Assembly (NCBI GenBank): GCA_002380945.1 | Contig: DFWO01000064.1 | Location: 23,257 to 51,136, forward strand | Length of the DNA: 27,880 nucleotides | Origin: Methylococcaceae bacterium UBA4132 | GTDB lineage: Bacteria; Pseudomonadota; Gammaproteobacteria; Methylococcales; Methylomonadaceae | Direction of reading: 5' to 3' | In this document: piece after piece, positions 15,835-22,946 of the stretch | Layout: each line of letters begins with the position of its first letter | How positions within the stretch are numbered: the stretch's first letter is position 1 | Notes under the pieces: generated by a model | Seen by the model: the letters and a program-made list of their open reading frames with translations, nothing else | What the model was told of the DNA's origin: nothing | The model's database searches: none | Program-made: the position numbers and the translations under genes

Positions 15835-16344
15835 TTATTGCAAGACGGGGGCGTTGTAAACGTAATCGTTAGATTGCATAGGTAAGTGACAGGCAAAGCA
15901 TTCTTTGCTTTTAGCTTCATCGTATATGGTTAAGTTATTGCCTTCCCACTTGGCAAAACCCCAACCGCCTGTTTTTTCATACTTTTTTTGATCTTTTACC
16001 ATTGCTTCGGCTTTTTCTAAGGTGTCAGGCACGATGGCTTGTGGCCAATTGGCGTGGTTTTTTTCTTTCCAAACTACTTTGGTGATGATTGTGCCGTCTG
16101 GCCAAGGCTTGGTATTGCCTTTGCGTGCCGCGTCAATTGCGGTGTCATTGCCTAAAATAGCGCGGAGAGTTTGTTTGTCCAGTCGGTGTGAAATGGATAA
16201 TAGCCGCCAGTTTTGATAATCACCATAAACGGGTTTATCAGGATTTATTTTAGCAGGCGTTTCTTCTGCGGATACCGCAAACGCTGAAACTAATAGTAAT
16301 ACACCTATTTTAAGTGCATGAGGTATTAAGGTTGATGTTTTCAT
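15835..16344 (-). CDS. Cytochrome P460, periplasmic
   Basis: With the ATG at 16344 (GGAG nine bases ahead) the product is 169 aa, starting with a clean signal peptide MKTSTLIPHALKIGVLLLVS and a cut near AVSA-EE. A longer frame from 16443 reads through repeat DNA and is not credible. The mature part has WPDGTIITKVVWKEKNH (81-97) and GGWGFAKWEG, typical of P460, and one heme-binding CFACH (Cys149, Cys152, His153). P460 carries an unusual heme cross-linked to a lysine; K89, K93 or K95 are candidates. Characterised members oxidise hydroxylamine (with NO to N2O), a detoxification need in methanotrophs and ammonia oxidisers. It interrupts the C1 cofactor series and is flanked on both sides by the same repeat. 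Confidence 0.9.
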   Translation of the reverse strand: MKTSTLIPHALKIGVLLLVSAFAVSAEETPAKINPDKPVYGDYQNWRLLSISHRLDKQTLRAILGNDTAIDAARKGNTKPWPDGTIITKVVWKEKNHANWPQAIVPDTLEKAEAMVKDQKKYEKTGGWGFAKWEGNNLTIYDEAKSKECFACHLPMQSNDYVYNAPVLQ

Positions 16345-16400
16345 AAGAACTCCAAGCGATTTTATCAATGTTATATAAAGGGTTGAGCTTGTCAGCCCAA

Positions 16401-16474
16401 CAACATTTACATCTGTGTGTAAATGTTGAGGTGCGTATCTCACCCCAACCTACCGCACAATTTATAATAATTAC
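16401..16474 (+). repeat. Dispersed repeat copy B, upstream of P460
   Basis: Begins with a perfect stem CAACATTTACA/TGTAAATGTTG (16401-16411 and 16418-16428) and ends in the 36-bp block at 16439-16474, identical to 15675-15710 and in the same orientation. Its final TTAC overlaps the stop codon of the mch-tail relic on the minus strand. Confidence 0.85.
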
Positions 16475-16497
16475 GCACCGAAAGATAAATCTAACAG
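16471..16497 (-). pseudogene. Relic of an mch 3' end (last eight codons plus stop)
   Basis: The minus strand reads CTG TTA GAT TTA TCT TTC, then GGT GCG TAA: LLDLSFGA and a stop. This is the exact C-terminus of the mch product (16829-16803). All five base differences between the two copies are silent (Leu, Ser, Phe, Ala and the stop codon type). Similarity ends abruptly upstream. In both copies a GTAG/TTGGG-type repeat follows the stop. It is most simply the 3' end of a second mch allele left by recombination when bfd entered. Confidence 0.6.
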
Positions 16498-16511
16498 CCC
16501 AATAACGGTAC

Positions 16512-16541
16512 GAAGCCCATCTTTCGCGATTGATGGGCTTC
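16512..16541. repeat. Perfect 10-bp hairpin after bfd
   Basis: GAAGCCCATC (16512-16521) and GATGGGCTTC (16532-16541) enclose a 10-nt loop, starting 5 bp past the bfd stop on the minus strand. No T run follows in that direction, so termination is uncertain; it could be a processing or attenuation element. Confidence 0.75.
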
Positions 16542-16546
16542 TTTCG

Positions 16547-16747
16547 TCAGTCTTTTTTATCGTGCTGAGCGATTAACACCTGAATATCATGTTCACAAGC
16601 ACCACAACCAGTTGTCGCGCCTGTCTCGTAAGCTATTGCTTCCAAAGTATTGATCTCATTAGCCATCAACGCTTTAATTTTTGCCTCTGTTGTTCCAGTG
16701 CAATAACAAATAGGTGGTTCTTTGGGATTCGGACAATTTTCATTCAT
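16547..16747 (-). CDS. Bfd-like [2Fe-2S]-binding protein
   Basis: A 66-aa protein with a single BFD-like domain. The four cluster cysteines are Cys14 and Cys16 (ICYCTG) and Cys48 and Cys51 (TTGCGACEHD), the CxC...CxxC spacing of bacterioferritin-associated ferredoxin and of Fe-S domains in NirB and nitrogenase-related proteins. Such small proteins usually pass electrons to a partner, for example bacterioferritin during iron release. No bacterioferritin is in the window, so the partner is unknown; P460 maturation or iron supply is speculative. It lies between mch and a duplicated mch tail, flanked by repeat fragments, which suggests a later insertion into the C1 series. The sequence CTCACCCTACCCAACTACAA upstream (16766-16785) resembles a decayed copy of the flanking repeat. 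Confidence 0.82.
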   Translation of the reverse strand: MNENCPNPKEPPICYCTGTTEAKIKALMANEINTLEAIAYETGATTGCGACEHDIQVLIAQHDKKD

Positions 16748-16802
16748 AACGTATCTCTGTTTATTTTTCTCACCCTACCCAACTACAATATTTTTCTAAA
16801 AA

Positions 16803-17786
16803 TCATGCACCAAACGACAAATCTAACAGCGCGTTATCCAACTTCCCTGCACGGAAACTTTTGCCTGACTCAACAGCGGTGACAATAACGCTGGCAGGGC
16901 TGAATAACATGGCATCAATTTTGAAAAAATCGTATTCATATTGTTTGAAAATGTCGGCGAAGGGTTTGCCGTAATCTTTAGAGGTGGAACTGGGCAGATT
17001 TTTTGCCAATTCTTCTGCCGATTCATCACTGCCTTTGACAAATAAATGTACTTGCCCTGCAAATAAAATCGCATCGTTGGTGCGTCCCATTGCTTTGACA
17101 AAATTGGGGTGTGGAGGACAAATCGGCGCAGAGCCGCTGCCGTCAATAATATTCTCTAACGGAAAATGCAGGGCGTGGGCTTTGTGCATGGCGACTTCTA
17201 ATACCCGTGCCACGACTTGTACACCACCTGCTAAACTGCTGGTGGGGGTGACGATGATGGTGAGTTTATCAGGGCTAACATTACACGCAGTGGCTACTTT
17301 TTCGATAATTTCCAGCGGTGGTAATTTGTCATTTTCGATGACTAATACCGTGCTGTCCGCGCTGTCACGGTAGGCAAGTTCTTTGTATAGTTCTTCAACA
17401 GGTTCAACTTCGCCATTTTTGACTTTGGTTGCCATCGCACGCGCAGGACCTGAACCGAGTGCGTAGTATTTTTCATGCGATAAACTCCAGCCTGCGTATT
17501 GACTGCCTAAACAACCTAAGACGGGGTTGCCTGTGTGGACGTTGACGGATAATGGCCAGTTGGCAGTGTAAGGGCTATGGCTAATTGAGACCGTTCCCAT
17601 GCCGCCTAAACAAATTTCTGCAATGATGCGTCCTGCCTCCAAACCACCGATGGCGTTGATACCTGCATCAATGACAGTGCAGCCATTGGCTAATACTTCA
17701 ACACCGAGACGTAATTTAGCGGCATTATCAAGCAAGTGTTTTACTAAAGGTTGAGTGAGTGTATTAACGCTGGCTGTGTGTTCCAT
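16803..17786 (-). CDS. mch: Methenyltetrahydromethanopterin cyclohydrolase Mch
   Basis: A 327-aa cytosolic enzyme that hydrolyses methenyl-H4MPT to 5-formyl-H4MPT in formaldehyde oxidation (reversed in methanogens). Length and sequence agree with the family. Seen are NGCTVIDAGINAIGGLEAGR near the N-terminus, GNPVLGCLGSQYAGWSL, YYALGSGPARAMA, DKLTIIVTPTSSLAGGVQVV and GSGSAPICPPHPNFVKAMGR with NDAILFAG. The end is LLDLSFGA. The start overlaps the 3' end of the ATP-grasp gene by 23 bp, a close translational coupling. A second copy of its last eight codons lies about 300 bp downstream beyond bfd. It is the firmest evidence, with fae, for H4MPT-linked C1 metabolism in this organism. Confidence 0.97.
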   Translation of the reverse strand: MEHTASVNTLTQPLVKHLLDNAAKLRLGVEVLANGCTVIDAGINAIGGLEAGRIIAEICLGGMGTVSISHSPYTANWPLSVNVHTGNPVLGCLGSQYAGWSLSHEKYYALGSGPARAMATKVKNGEVEPVEELYKELAYRDSADSTVLVIENDKLPPLEIIEKVATACNVSPDKLTIIVTPTSSLAGGVQVVARVLEVAMHKAHALHFPLENIIDGSGSAPICPPHPNFVKAMGRTNDAILFAGQVHLFVKGSDESAEELAKNLPSSTSKDYGKPFADIFKQYEYDFFKIDAMLFSPASVIVTAVESGKSFRAGKLDNALLDLSFGA

Positions 17787-18873
17787 GAGAATAAAGACCT
17801 TTTTTGATGGTGTGTTGTTTAATGTTTAATTCGATCAAGACCGCGGGGGCTTGGTTTTGGTGGGCAATGATACTGCAAATCGGTTGTCCTGTCTTACACA
17901 TTGCCCCCGCTATCGGTAAATCCATCGCACCGTTCTCCCAACTATAGCCCTCTGGAATTCGTACAGTCTGGTCGGCATAAATGATTTGATACCCTGTATA
18001 ACCAGACATCGGGGGCAGTGGTTCGTTTAATGTTATATCAGCGTTGATATGTCTGCGTAATAAATCAGCATCGTATAACTGCATACTGGCAGGGGGACGC
18101 GGATTGATTTCTAACACGGTGTTGTTGCCATCGGCATGAATAAAATCCAATGAATTTAAGCCTTGTAAGCCAAAGCTAGGAACGAGTTTTGTGAGCCAGT
18201 GGGTTATTTGTGCTTTGTGTGTAGCGGCTAACTCACAATGGTTGATAATGCCTGCAAAGATAAATTCTTCTTCATCGCTTAAGCGAGTTGTCCATTGGGT
18301 ATTAAATCCGATGAGTTGCCAATGCTGTCCATCGGCAAGAAATAACACAGAATATTGTGAGCCAGCTTGATAGCGTTGCCAATATGAACTGGATGTACAT
18401 AGTAAGTTTGTACTCCGAAAGTGCTGAATGCCAACACCACCCTGCCCTCGCATGGGTTTTATTAACCAATCTTGCGTATCCGTTGGCATGACAAAAGAGG
18501 TTTCAGGCGTGGGAATGTTTAGCTGATTTAGAACGCTAAAAAAATGGGCTTTATCGTGCAGTTTGCTAAAGGTTTCAGGCGAATTGCCCAGCACAGTAAA
18601 ACGACTAGCAAGATAATGTAGGCTATCAGAATGCTGTTCAAAACCACTGCCATAAACAACTTGCGTGACTGGATAATGTTGAACAACATAATCTAGCGCG
18701 GGTGTTAAGCTGGCTATGGTTAAATCAGGTATTTGTTTAAAGTCTGCTGCGTAAGTTCGAGTATCAGTGTCAGCAAATAAATCAATGACTAACGGTAGCA
18801 AACCCGCGTTTTTTGCGGCTTGTGCCAACATACGCGCTGAATTGGCAATAATGAGCAGGTAGTAAGGTTTCAG
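17764..18873 (-). CDS. ATP-grasp protein of the H4MPT cluster, start codon unclear
   Basis: An ATP-grasp enzyme (at least 355 aa). The ATP-binding loop is DWLIKPMRGQGGVGIQHF and the metal-binding end is GLNSLDFIHADGNNTVLEIN followed by PRPPASMQLYD. Homologues stand next to mch in methylotrophs (similar to Orf17 of Methylobacterium, from memory), so a ligase step in cofactor synthesis is likely. The first ATG (18831) would remove the first beta strand. Upstream, in frame and without a stop, is LKPYYLLIIANSAR, the expected Rossmann-like N-terminus (nucleotide-binding strand then NSAR-MLAQAA). The only start-like codon there is CTG at 18873, 5 bp after the stop of the upstream gene. Either CTG is used, or an ATG was lost or misread. 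Downstream it overlaps mch by 23 bp. Confidence 0.82.
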   Translation of the reverse strand: MKPYYLLIIANSARMLAQAAKNAGLLPLVIDLFADTDTRTYAADFKQIPDLTIASLTPALDYVVQHYPVTQVVYGSGFEQHSDSLHYLASRFTVLGNSPETFSKLHDKAHFFSVLNQLNIPTPETSFVMPTDTQDWLIKPMRGQGGVGIQHFRSTNLLCTSSSYWQRYQAGSQYSVLFLADGQHWQLIGFNTQWTTRLSDEEEFIFAGIINHCELAATHKAQITHWLTKLVPSFGLQGLNSLDFIHADGNNTVLEINPRPPASMQLYDADLLRRHINADITLNEPLPPMSGYTGYQIIYADQTVRIPEGYSWENGAMDLPIAGAMCKTGQPICSIIAHQNQAPAVLIELNIKQHTIKKGLYSHGTHSQR

Positions 18874-18878
18874 ACTAG

Positions 18879-19502
18879 CTAAGAATGCGTGTTACTGATT
18901 AATAAATGCTTAAGCACTTTGTTGACCTCTTCAATATCAAAATGATTTGGATTAAAGCCTTCACCAAACCACGTTAATTCGTCATCACTGTTAGTATTTT
19001 TAGCATTTTGTATCGCTTCTAGCATATCGGCATAGCCCCAAATTCCACCGCAACCCTCTGGTGGACAGGCTTGTTCGCCTTTTATACAGCGCGGTTGGTG
19101 AGCATAAACATCAGCAGGCAGAATTTTTTTCAGCTCAATGTGATGCGTCCAACTGTCACCAAGGTCATATTCGTAAACCATACTGGCTTTTTCTTTAGTG
19201 AGCAACTGTGACACAGTATATTGCTTTTCATTTCGGTCGTGGTTGTTACTACTATCATCGACACCCAAACCGTAGTCATTACGATTATTTGTGTGCGTAT
19301 CTTCGTCCGTATAAAGCACTTTTTCGGCGATAAATTGATGTAAGTGACTATTTTCCCATCCCATCGTTGCTTGAATGACATAATGTAAAGCATCTAGCGT
19401 TAAATCACTAGGCACTAAAATATCACGCCATATCGGTGGCTTAGAATCTTTCAACGTCACTCTAAGATAATACACAGCGAGATGGGATGGTTCTGTAGCC
19501 AT
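18879..19502 (-). CDS. Plasmid pRiA4b ORF-3-like family protein
   Basis: A 207-aa protein of the pRiA4b ORF-3/TnpR-passenger-like family (PF07929). It has the N-terminal YYLRVTLKDSKPPIWRDILV, DALHYVIQATMGWENSHLHQF, the core MVYEYDLGDSWTHHIELKKI, and the Cys-containing PRCIKGEQACPPEGCGGIWG. Three cysteines and the DLGDSW motif are family hallmarks. Function is unknown; the fold resembles a beta-barrel also seen in some insertion-element passengers, and the gene travels widely. It lies between the diflavin reductase (20-bp gap) and the ATP-grasp gene (5-bp gap), in the same direction, so it is probably read through. Its presence may mark a transferred insert in the C1 series. Confidence 0.87.
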   Translation of the reverse strand: MATEPSHLAVYYLRVTLKDSKPPIWRDILVPSDLTLDALHYVIQATMGWENSHLHQFIAEKVLYTDEDTHTNNRNDYGLGVDDSSNNHDRNEKQYTVSQLLTKEKASMVYEYDLGDSWTHHIELKKILPADVYAHQPRCIKGEQACPPEGCGGIWGYADMLEAIQNAKNTNSDDELTWFGEGFNPNHFDIEEVNKVLKHLLISNTHS

Positions 19503-19522
19503 AATTTATCGCCTTGTGTTAA

Positions 19523-21265
19523 TTAATAAACATCCCTGACATAACGTTTATGCTTTTTCAGTTGATTAACATAATCAATGGCTTGTTGTTCAGATAGTTT
19601 ACCATGCTCAGCAATGACTTCTAACAAGGCTTTATCTACATCTTTTGCCATGTGATAGGCATCACCACAGACAAAGAAATAACCGCCCTGCTCTAACCAT
19701 GCAAACAATTCTGCACCGTGTTCACGCATTTTGTCCTGCACATAGATTTTTTCCGCTTGGTCTCTGGAAAATGCTAAATCCAAACGGGTCAGCACACCAT
19801 TGGCTTGTAATGCTTCTAATTCATCACGGTAGATAAAATCAGTTGCCGCATTACGGTCGCCGAAAAATAACCAGTTTTTACCTGTCGCGTTACGGTGTTG
19901 ACGTTCTTGTAAAAACGCCCGAAATGGTGCGACACCTGTACCTGGTCCAACCATAATCATTGGCAAGCTGTTGTCATCAGGCACTCGAAACACTTTATTA
20001 GGGGTAAAGAAACAACGCACTTCTGTTTGCTCATTGACTAAATCAGCCAAAAACGTTGAGCAAACGCCTTTATGTTGACGACCATGACTGTCATAACGCA
20101 CGCTAGCAACGGTTAAATGCACAGCTTCTGGGTGCATTTTTCCGCTAGACGAAATGGAATAGGCGCGGTGTTGCAATGGTTTAAGCAGGGCGATAAATTC
20201 GGCTGCCGCAAATTCACAACTTGGATTTTGTAGTAACAAATCCAGAATATCGCGTCCCCACAGATAGTTGGCTAACTGCTCTTTATCGCCTGTACTTAAC
20301 AGACCATTCAGTTCTTGATTACCTGAACGTGTGGCAATTTCTTGGACTAATTCTTTGCTAGGTAATTTAATTTCAAACTGTGTGCGTAGTGCGTCGCTTA
20401 AGCTCATCGCCTCGCCATTAACAGGTTCAATCTCATCACCTGTGCAACCGATGGTGTTAATCATTGCCGCTACCAAATCAGGGCAGTTAGTCGGTACGAC
20501 ACACAAGGCATCGCCTGCTTCATAACTTAACTCTGAACCTGCGATAGACAGCTCATAATGACGGGTTTCTTTGGATGAATCGGCTGCGGTAAGTAAGCGG
20601 TTCACTAACAACTTGGCAGGAAACGGATTTTTGCGGTTGTATTGTGATTTAGCTGTGACCGATTCGGTATCAACTATCATAGTAGCCGCCGCATCTTTAC
20701 TGCCTAACTGTGGAATAACCGAGCTAATCCAACTTTCTGCGGGAGCTTCAAACGCCACATCACAATCGACACGTTCATAAATACGCGTCGCCCCCAATTC
20801 TGCTAAACGATTATCCCAATCAATACCTGCCTTACAGAACAAGTCATAGCCTGTGTCACCCAAAGCTAATACGGAAAATTTCATATTAGGTAATTTTGGC
20901 ATATCATCCGCACTCACTGCTTCCCAGAGCATTTGTGCATTATCAGGCATTTCGCCTTCACCGTAGGTGCTGGTCACAATCAACAAGGTGTCCATTGCCG
21001 CGAGAACATCGCTATCAATGGCATCCATGCTAGTCACGACAGGTTTTAAACCATGCGCTTTAGCGGCAGTTGCGGCATCATTTGCTACTGATTCAGCATT
21101 GCCTGTTTGGCTGCCATACAAGATGTGAATAATTTGCGCAGTCGTAGCATCCGCCGCGCCTGCGTTTTGCATAAGTTGTGAGCGCATCCCTGAAAAAAAA
21201 CCGCCTAACCAAGCGCGTTGTGTTTCACTGTAGGGTGCATTATCGAGTAGTTCAGGTATTTTCAT
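19523..21265 (-). CDS. cysJ: CysJ-like diflavin reductase (sulfite reductase flavoprotein alpha)
   Basis: A 580-aa soluble flavoprotein that moves electrons from NADPH through FAD to FMN. Domains in order: flavodoxin with ILYGSQTGNAES (48-59) and TSTYGEGEMPDNA; the FAD domain with RAYSISSS (367-374); and the NADPH domain with MVGPGTGVAPFRAF (438-451). The end KRYVRDVY matches the usual CysJ C-terminus. The normal partner is the siroheme protein CysI. No cysI is in the window, so it may pair with a distant CysI or with another acceptor; the symbol is given by similarity only. A 39-residue N-terminal extension (MKIPELLDNAPYSETQRAWL...) is of the type CysJ has. Downstream gene is the pRiA4b-like one. 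Confidence 0.86.
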   Translation of the reverse strand: MKIPELLDNAPYSETQRAWLGGFFSGMRSQLMQNAGAADATTAQIIHILYGSQTGNAESVANDAATAAKAHGLKPVVTSMDAIDSDVLAAMDTLLIVTSTYGEGEMPDNAQMLWEAVSADDMPKLPNMKFSVLALGDTGYDLFCKAGIDWDNRLAELGATRIYERVDCDVAFEAPAESWISSVIPQLGSKDAAATMIVDTESVTAKSQYNRKNPFPAKLLVNRLLTAADSSKETRHYELSIAGSELSYEAGDALCVVPTNCPDLVAAMINTIGCTGDEIEPVNGEAMSLSDALRTQFEIKLPSKELVQEIATRSGNQELNGLLSTGDKEQLANYLWGRDILDLLLQNPSCEFAAAEFIALLKPLQHRAYSISSSGKMHPEAVHLTVASVRYDSHGRQHKGVCSTFLADLVNEQTEVRCFFTPNKVFRVPDDNSLPMIMVGPGTGVAPFRAFLQERQHRNATGKNWLFFGDRNAATDFIYRDELEALQANGVLTRLDLAFSRDQAEKIYVQDKMREHGAELFAWLEQGGYFFVCGDAYHMAKDVDKALLEVIAEHGKLSEQQAIDYVNQLKKHKRYVRDVY

Positions 21266-21370
21266 GATATTACTAACAGATGTGTGGTGTAGAAAGGCTT
21301 AAAACCAGCCTGTATTCATATAGGTGTAGATTGGGTTGAGTACAATACCCGATAAAAATAGGCGTGAAAG

Positions 21371-21397
21371 GTTGGGCTTCTTGACCAAAAGCCCAAC
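21371..21397 (-). terminator. Hairpin after gltD, probable weak terminator
   Basis: GTTGGGCTT (21371-21379) and AAGCCCAAC (21389-21397) form a perfect 9-bp stem with a 9-nt loop, 20 bp beyond the gltD stop. Only a short T run follows on the minus strand, so it may be a weak terminator or an RNA-stabilising hairpin. Confidence 0.5.
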
Positions 21398-21416
21398 TTA
21401 AACAATCAACAAGCCA

Positions 21417-22859
21417 TTATCGTGGTAGTTCAGAACTACCCATTAAATATTCATCGACTGCACGCGCGGCTTGTCTGCCTTCGCGGATTGCCCAAACCAC
21501 GAGCGATTGACCACGACGACCATCACCTGCGGCAAACACTTTATCCACTGAGGTGCGATATTGTTTGTCATTTGCTTTAATATGACCGCGTTCCAACTCA
21601 ACCCCCAAGTCAATTAATAAACCTTCGTGGACGGGATTAGTAAAACCCATTGCCAAAAATACAATATCGGCTTCCAGCGTAAATTCGCTGTTAGGCTTGT
21701 TGCTCATTTTCCATTGCCCGCCTTCTTGCTTCCATTCCACTTCGACGGCATTAAGATGGGTAATTTTACCGTCTACGCCTGTTACGCTTTGGGTATTAAC
21801 ACTCCAATAACGTTGCTTAATGCCTTCTTGATGTGAAGAGGTAGTACGCAATTTATTGGGCCAGTTCGGCCAAGTGAGTAGCTTATTTTCTTTTTCAGGG
21901 GGCTGCGGCAAAATTTCCAGTTGTACAACAGAAGCCGCGCCTTGACGTATGGAGGTGCCGATACAATCCGAACCTGTATCACCGCCACCAATCACAACAA
22001 CACGTTTACCTGTTGCCGTAATAGCGATGTCATCAGCAATAATATCCCCTGCATTGCGCTTGTTTTGTTGGCGTAAAAAGTCCATTGCAAAATAAACGCC
22101 TTCATAATCATTACGTCCTGCTACGTCTAAATCACGCGGCTTTTCTGCACCGACCGCTAACACAACCGCATCGTAAAGATTAAGCAGTTGTTGTGCTGAG
22201 ATGTCTTTACCGATATGGCTATTGGGTCTAAAACGCACACCTTCTGCCTGCATTTGAGCAATACGGCGGTCGATTAACTGTTTTTCCATTTTAAAATCGG
22301 GAATACCGTAGCGCATTAAACCGCCGATACGATCATTTTTCTCATAGACCACCACTTCATGACCCGCTCGCGCCAATTGTTGAGCGCAAGCTAAACCCGC
22401 AGGTCCTGAACCAATCACTGCGACGCGTTTACCTGAACGTTGCATGGGAATTTGTGGCTTTACCCAACCCATTGCCCACGCTTTATCAATAATCGCGCAT
22501 TCGATAGATTTAATGGTGACAGGCGTGTCTTGCAAATTCAAGGTACACGCCGCTTCACAAGGCGCGGGGCAAATACGTCCCGTAAATTCAGGGAAGTTAT
22601 TCGTGCTATGCAGTATATCTAAGGCTTGCTTCCAGTCTTGGCGATACACTTCATCATTCCATTCGGGAATAATGTTATTAATCGGACAGCCTTGATGACA
22701 AAAAGGAATGCCGCAATCCATACATCTTGCTCCTTGAGCGGCGACTTCGTCATCACTAGGAGTCAATATAAATTCACGATAATGTTGAATACGCTCTTCG
22801 GGCGCGACATAGCTACGCTCAGTGCGTGGTAGTTCCATAAACCCAGTTGGTTTACCCAT
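21417..22859 (-). CDS. gltD: Glutamate synthase small (beta) subunit GltD
   Basis: The 480-aa NADPH-oxidising subunit of glutamate synthase; electrons pass from FAD to the large subunit. The chosen start is MGKPTGFMELPRTERSY, the family's normal N-terminus; the longer frame from 22892 would use 11 residues of repeat DNA. N-terminal Fe-S cysteines are in CMDCGIPFCHQGCPINNIIP and CPAPCEAAC. Two dinucleotide-binding folds follow: VAVIGSGPAGLACAQQLARA for FAD and VVVIGGGDTGSDCIGTS for NADPH, with VFAAGDGRRGQSLVVWAI at the end. It forms an operon with gltB upstream; the 87-bp gap contains a nested inverted repeat that could lower the amount of GltD made relative to GltB. Confidence 0.97.
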   Translation of the reverse strand: MGKPTGFMELPRTERSYVAPEERIQHYREFILTPSDDEVAAQGARCMDCGIPFCHQGCPINNIIPEWNDEVYRQDWKQALDILHSTNNFPEFTGRICPAPCEAACTLNLQDTPVTIKSIECAIIDKAWAMGWVKPQIPMQRSGKRVAVIGSGPAGLACAQQLARAGHEVVVYEKNDRIGGLMRYGIPDFKMEKQLIDRRIAQMQAEGVRFRPNSHIGKDISAQQLLNLYDAVVLAVGAEKPRDLDVAGRNDYEGVYFAMDFLRQQNKRNAGDIIADDIAITATGKRVVVIGGGDTGSDCIGTSIRQGAASVVQLEILPQPPEKENKLLTWPNWPNKLRTTSSHQEGIKQRYWSVNTQSVTGVDGKITHLNAVEVEWKQEGGQWKMSNKPNSEFTLEADIVFLAMGFTNPVHEGLLIDLGVELERGHIKANDKQYRTSVDKVFAAGDGRRGQSLVVWAIREGRQAARAVDEYLMGSSELPR

Positions 22860-22883
22860 GATGTGTACCTTTTTCTTTAAAAA

Positions 22884-22938
22884 GGTGGGCAATGCCCACC
22901 CTACAAATGTTTATATCGTAGGGTGGGCATTGCCCACC
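22884..22938. repeat. Nested inverted repeat (REP/MITE-like) between gltB and gltD
   Basis: GGTGGGCAATGCCCACC (22884-22900) plus CTAC is matched exactly, in inverse, by GTAG plus GGTGGGCATTGCCCACC (22918-22938), a 21-bp perfect inverted repeat with a 13-nt spacer. Each arm is itself a palindrome. This is the form of REPIN or small MITE-like elements. In the gltBD transcript it can form one long or two short stems. Confidence 0.9.
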
Positions 22939-22946
22939 CAAACACT

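Noticed and set aside
15606..15920. Minus-strand frame of 104 codons through the repeat region, and an opposite 77-codon frame.
   Set aside because: They read through palindromic repeats and the end of the P460 gene, have no ribosome site and no protein-like pattern.
16345..16443. Longer N-terminus for cytochrome P460 from an ATG at 16443.
   Set aside because: The extra residues come from the repeat DNA, and a proper signal peptide with a GGAG site begins at 16344.
15632..16790. Spaced repeats around P460 and bfd as a CRISPR array.
   Set aside because: Only two exact copies, about 760 bp apart with genes between them, and no regular repeat-spacer pattern or cas genes.
18879..19502. pRiA4b ORF-3-like gene as evidence for a transposon here.
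   Set aside because: The family is widespread as a stand-alone gene; no transposase or terminal inverted repeats were seen around it.
22860..22892. Longer GltD starting at 22892 (MPTFLKKKVHI...).
   Set aside because: The extra 11 residues are encoded by the edge of the inverted repeat; family members begin at MGKPTGF.
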